NCBI GenBank assembly: GCA_029260695.1
Contig: JAJDCT010000435.1
Span: 1 to 6,342, forward strand
Origin: Phycisphaeraceae bacterium
Lineage (GTDB): Bacteria > Planctomycetota > Phycisphaerae > Phycisphaerales > Phycisphaeraceae
Reading direction: 5' to 3'
Length of the DNA: 6,342 nt
Shown: one piece after another, positions 3,889 through 6,342 of the stretch
Position numbering within the stretch: position 1 is the stretch's first letter
Layout of the letters: each line of letters starts with the position of its first letter
Program-made: the position numbers and the translations under genes
The notes under the pieces: model-generated
Database searches by the model: none
Seen by the model: the letters and a program-made list of their open reading frames with translations, nothing else
Told to the model about the DNA's origin: nothing

Positions 3889-6342
3889 ATGACAAATCGA
3901 CGGGTAGCGCGTACTGGCGCAGCCTTGAAGAGTATTCGGCCGACCCGAAGGTCAGCGAGCTTCTCAAAGAAGAGTTCGCGGGTTATGACCCCGAGGACGT
4001 GCTGTCGGTCTCACGTCGGCGCTTCGTGCAGCTGATGGCGGCGTCGATGTCGCTTGCTGGGCTGACTCTGGCGGGCTGCCGACGTTGGCCCGAAGAGAAG
4101 CTTGCGCCGTTCGCGGCAAGGCCCCAGGGCCTGACGCCCGGTGTGCCGACGCATTACGCCTCGATGATCGAGCGTGGCGGTGTCGCTAACGGTGTGCTGG
4201 TGTCGAGTTTTGACGGCCGGCCGATCAAGGTCGAGGGCAACCCGCTGCACCCCGGCTCGCTGGGTGCAGCCGACGCATTCACACAGGCCAGCATCCTGCA
4301 GATGTATGACCCTTACCGCCTGCGTCAGATCGGCCGGGGCAAGGAAAACGGCGACGGCACGAAACCGAACTGGGGCGATTTCAAGGCCGCCTCGGATGAG
4401 TTGATCGGGAAGATCAAGGCGAAGCCCGGTTCGTTTGCGGTGTTAAGTGAAACAAGCTCCAGCCCGTCGCTTGCGCGTATGAAGGACGGGTTTCTGGCGG
4501 CGTTCCCGGGTGTGAAGTGGTACGAGTACGAGCCGATCAACCGCGACAACGAGATCGAAGGCGGGAAACTGGCGTTCGGCAAGCGGGTGCGTCCGCAATA
4601 CCACCTGGACAAGGCCGAGGTGATCGTCTGCTTTGATAGCGATCTACTAGGGAACCACCCCAACCAGGTGCGTCACGCCCACGACTGGGCTTTGGGCCGT
4701 AAGAGCGCGGACGAAGGCAAGATGAGCCGGCTGTACGCCGCCGAGAGCGCGATGTCGATCACCGGCAGTGTCGCCGACCACCGCCTGCCGATCCGTTCGG
4801 CGAAGGTTGGCGAGTTGGCGGTGGCGCTTGCACAGCTGTTGAAGCTGCGCTCCGGTTCCAGCAACCTCAACGGCTCGAGCGCATTCGTTGAAGCGATCGC
4901 CAAGGAGTTGAACCCAGCTGCGCGTCGCGGCAAGACCCTGGTCGTTGCAGGCGCGAATCAGCCCGCCGAGGTCCACGCCCTTTGCTGGGCGATCAATGAC
5001 GCGATGGGCAACATCGGGCACACCGTTGAGTTAATCGAAGAGCCCGGGGTTGCCGGCGGTTCCGGCGGGGGCAGCTTCCGGGACATCGCCGAACTGGATA
5101 ACGGGATCAAAACCAACCGGACCAAGCACCTGCTGGTCCTCGGGGGCAACCCGGCGTATGACGCGCCAGCCGACTTGGACTTGGCGGGTCAGTTCTCCCG
5201 GCTTGAGACATCGATCCACCTGACCGAATACCGCAACGAGACATCTCGTCTGTGCGACTGGCAGCTGCCCAGGGCGAATTACCTGGAGTGCTGGGGTGAC
5301 GGCCGGGCTTGGGACGGGACGCTGAGTATCCAGCAGCCCCTGATCTTGCCTATCGCGCGCAAGGGTAGCGAATCCAAGAGCCCCGTCGAGCTGATCTCGA
5401 TGATGCTCGGCGAAGATGCGACCGACGGGTACACAATCGTTCGCCAGACATTCGCGCAGTTGCTTCCGACCGTTGGGTTCGAGGGGGTTTGGCGCAAGTC
5501 GTTGCACGAGGGCTTGGTTGAGGGCTCGGCGCTCAAGCCGTTGAAGGATCGACCCAAGACCGCGGACAACTTCCAGCCCGTGTTGGCTGAGACGGTCGAC
5601 TTCGAGCTGACTTTCCAGGCCGACCCAAGCGTGTACGACGGTCGGTTTGCGGACAACGGCTGGTTGCAGGAGCTGCCCGGACCGCTGACGAAGCTGACCT
5701 GGGATAATGCGGCACTGATCAACATCGCCGACGCCAAGAAGCTCGGCGTCAAGCAGGGCGACATCATCACGATTACGGTTGACGGCCGATCGCTGGAGAT
5801 TGCCGCGTACCTGATGCCGGGGCAGGCCGCGGGCTCGGTGGCGTTGCCATTGGGTTACGCGCGGAAAGTCGCGGGCCCGGTCGGGACAGAAGTTGGGTTT
5901 GATACCTACTCACTTAGGACCAGCAAGCGCCCCGGGATCGCCCGTGAGGCCAAGATCGCAGCGACAGGCAAACATTACGACCTGGCACTGACGCAGAACC
6001 ACCACCTGATCGATCCCCTGGGCATGAAGCTGACCAAGCAGCGTGTCGGGGTCAAGGGCCACAGCGGGCTGATCATCAAGGACGCCTCGTTCGACGAGTA
6101 TCAGAAAGACCCGCACTTCGTACACAAGAACGAGCACGGCGGGGTGACACTGCAGCTCTGGGATGCGCCATACAAGACCGAGCCCAAGCGAGAAGGCGGC
6201 CCGGAAGCGTTTAACCACCCCCACGCCTGGGGCATGTCGATCGACATGAGCGCCTGCATCGGCTGCAGCGCCTGCGTCGTCGCCTGCCAGGCCGAGAACA
6301 ACATCCCGATCGTTGGCAAGGACCAGGTCCTGGTCAGCCGGG
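3876..6342 (+). CDS. actB: ActB of alternative complex III: TAT-exported molybdopterin-oxidoreductase-like/ferredoxin fusion, 3'-truncated
   Basis: The frame is open from 3795 to the window end; 822 complete codons follow the chosen TTG at 3876. Numbered from there: YWRSLEE (13-19), a conserved ActB opening; a twin-arginine signal SRRRFVQL (46-53), a hydrophobic core and a lipobox-like LAGC with C68; EGNPLHPGSLG (120-130), typical of the molybdopterin-oxidoreductase (CISM) fold; a C-terminal MopB-type barrel from WLQELPGPLTKLTW (596-609) to about 663; and the first ferredoxin motif C794-x2-C797-x2-C800-x3-C804. No N-terminal CxxC iron-sulfur motif is present, consistent with ActB lacking molybdenum cofactor. 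The fused domain should carry further [4Fe-4S] and [3Fe-4S] clusters beyond the edge. Exported as a folded protein, it relays electrons between the membrane quinol site and ActA. No ATG or GTG lies between 3795 and the YWRSLEE codons. Only TTG at 3867 or 3876 can start it, so it overlaps actA by 13 nt or more. Confidence 0.95.
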   Translation, partial: MPQVNDKSTGSAYWRSLEEYSADPKVSELLKEEFAGYDPEDVLSVSRRRFVQLMAASMSLAGLTLAGCRRWPEEKLAPFAARPQGLTPGVPTHYASMIERGGVANGVLVSSFDGRPIKVEGNPLHPGSLGAADAFTQASILQMYDPYRLRQIGRGKENGDGTKPNWGDFKAASDELIGKIKAKPGSFAVLSETSSSPSLARMKDGFLAAFPGVKWYEYEPINRDNEIEGGKLAFGKRVRPQYHLDKAEVIVCFDSDLLGNHPNQVRHAHDWALGRKSADEGKMSRLYAAESAMSITGSVADHRLPIRSAKVGELAVALAQLLKLRSGSSNLNGSSAFVEAIAKELNPAARRGKTLVVAGANQPAEVHALCWAINDAMGNIGHTVELIEEPGVAGGSGGGSFRDIAELDNGIKTNRTKHLLVLGGNPAYDAPADLDLAGQFSRLETSIHLTEYRNETSRLCDWQLPRANYLECWGDGRAWDGTLSIQQPLILPIARKGSESKSPVELISMMLGEDATDGYTIVRQTFAQLLPTVGFEGVWRKSLHEGLVEGSALKPLKDRPKTADNFQPVLAETVDFELTFQADPSVYDGRFADNGWLQELPGPLTKLTWDNAALINIADAKKLGVKQGDIITITVDGRSLEIAAYLMPGQAAGSVALPLGYARKVAGPVGTEVGFDTYSLRTSKRPGIAREAKIAATGKHYDLALTQNHHLIDPLGMKLTKQRVGVKGHSGLIIKDASFDEYQKDPHFVHKNEHGGVTLQLWDAPYKTEPKREGGPEAFNHPHAWGMSIDMSACIGCSACVVACQAENNIPIVGKDQVLVSR

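Noticed and set aside
3889..4035. A 48-residue frame from the ATG directly after the actA stop
   Set aside because: It overlaps the conserved ActB N-terminus and TAT signal in a different frame and encodes an Arg-rich sequence without recognisable features.
4011..6319. Several minus-strand frames of 60-160 codons across actB
   Set aside because: All lie opposite one continuous, motif-rich coding frame and show low-complexity composition typical of antisense shadows.

Overview
The window is about 6.3 kb of ordinary-looking bacterial chromosome, moderately GC-rich by eye. It carries five protein genes and three non-coding stretches. It holds no RNA gene, mobile element or CRISPR array that I can recognise. 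The pentaheme cytochrome and the TAT-type ActB resemble alternative complex III (ACIII) proteins of Planctomycetota and similar phyla. Few starts have a Shine-Dalgarno sequence, which also fits that group. A Phycisphaerae-like planctomycete is my best guess, but that is inference from protein resemblance and nothing here proves the taxon.

Layout: (1) 2-730, plus strand, is the 3' part of aroE (shikimate dehydrogenase), cut by the left edge. (2) 731-1001 is a convergent intergenic region with three predicted hairpins. (3) 1002-2479, minus strand, is a tight two-gene unit: a secreted SurA/parvulin-like protein followed 5 nt later by yraN, a UPF0102 nuclease-fold protein. (4) 2480-3183 is a divergent spacer of about 700 bp with an AT-rich island and possible promoters but no gene I can support. 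(5) 3184-6342, plus strand, is the beginning of an ACIII operon: actA, a membrane-anchored pentaheme cytochrome c, overlapped by actB, a TAT-exported molybdopterin-oxidoreductase-like protein fused to a ferredoxin domain. actB runs off the right edge.

How the genes work together: ActA and ActB are the extracytoplasmic electron-transfer part of ACIII, a quinol oxidase unrelated to cytochrome bc1. It takes electrons from menaquinol or ubiquinol through quinol-binding membrane subunits (ActC/ActF, NrfD-like). Those genes would be expected just downstream, outside the window. Iron-sulfur clusters of ActB and hemes of ActA then pass the electrons on to a cytochrome c or a terminal oxidase. aroE (aromatic amino-acid synthesis) and the parvulin/yraN pair appear to be unrelated neighbours.

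The points most worth checking are the non-ATG start of actB inside the end of actA, the ambiguous start of actA, the hairpin-rich convergent spacer, and the apparent loss of the active-site histidine in the parvulin domain. I found no strong evidence for a previously undescribed system.
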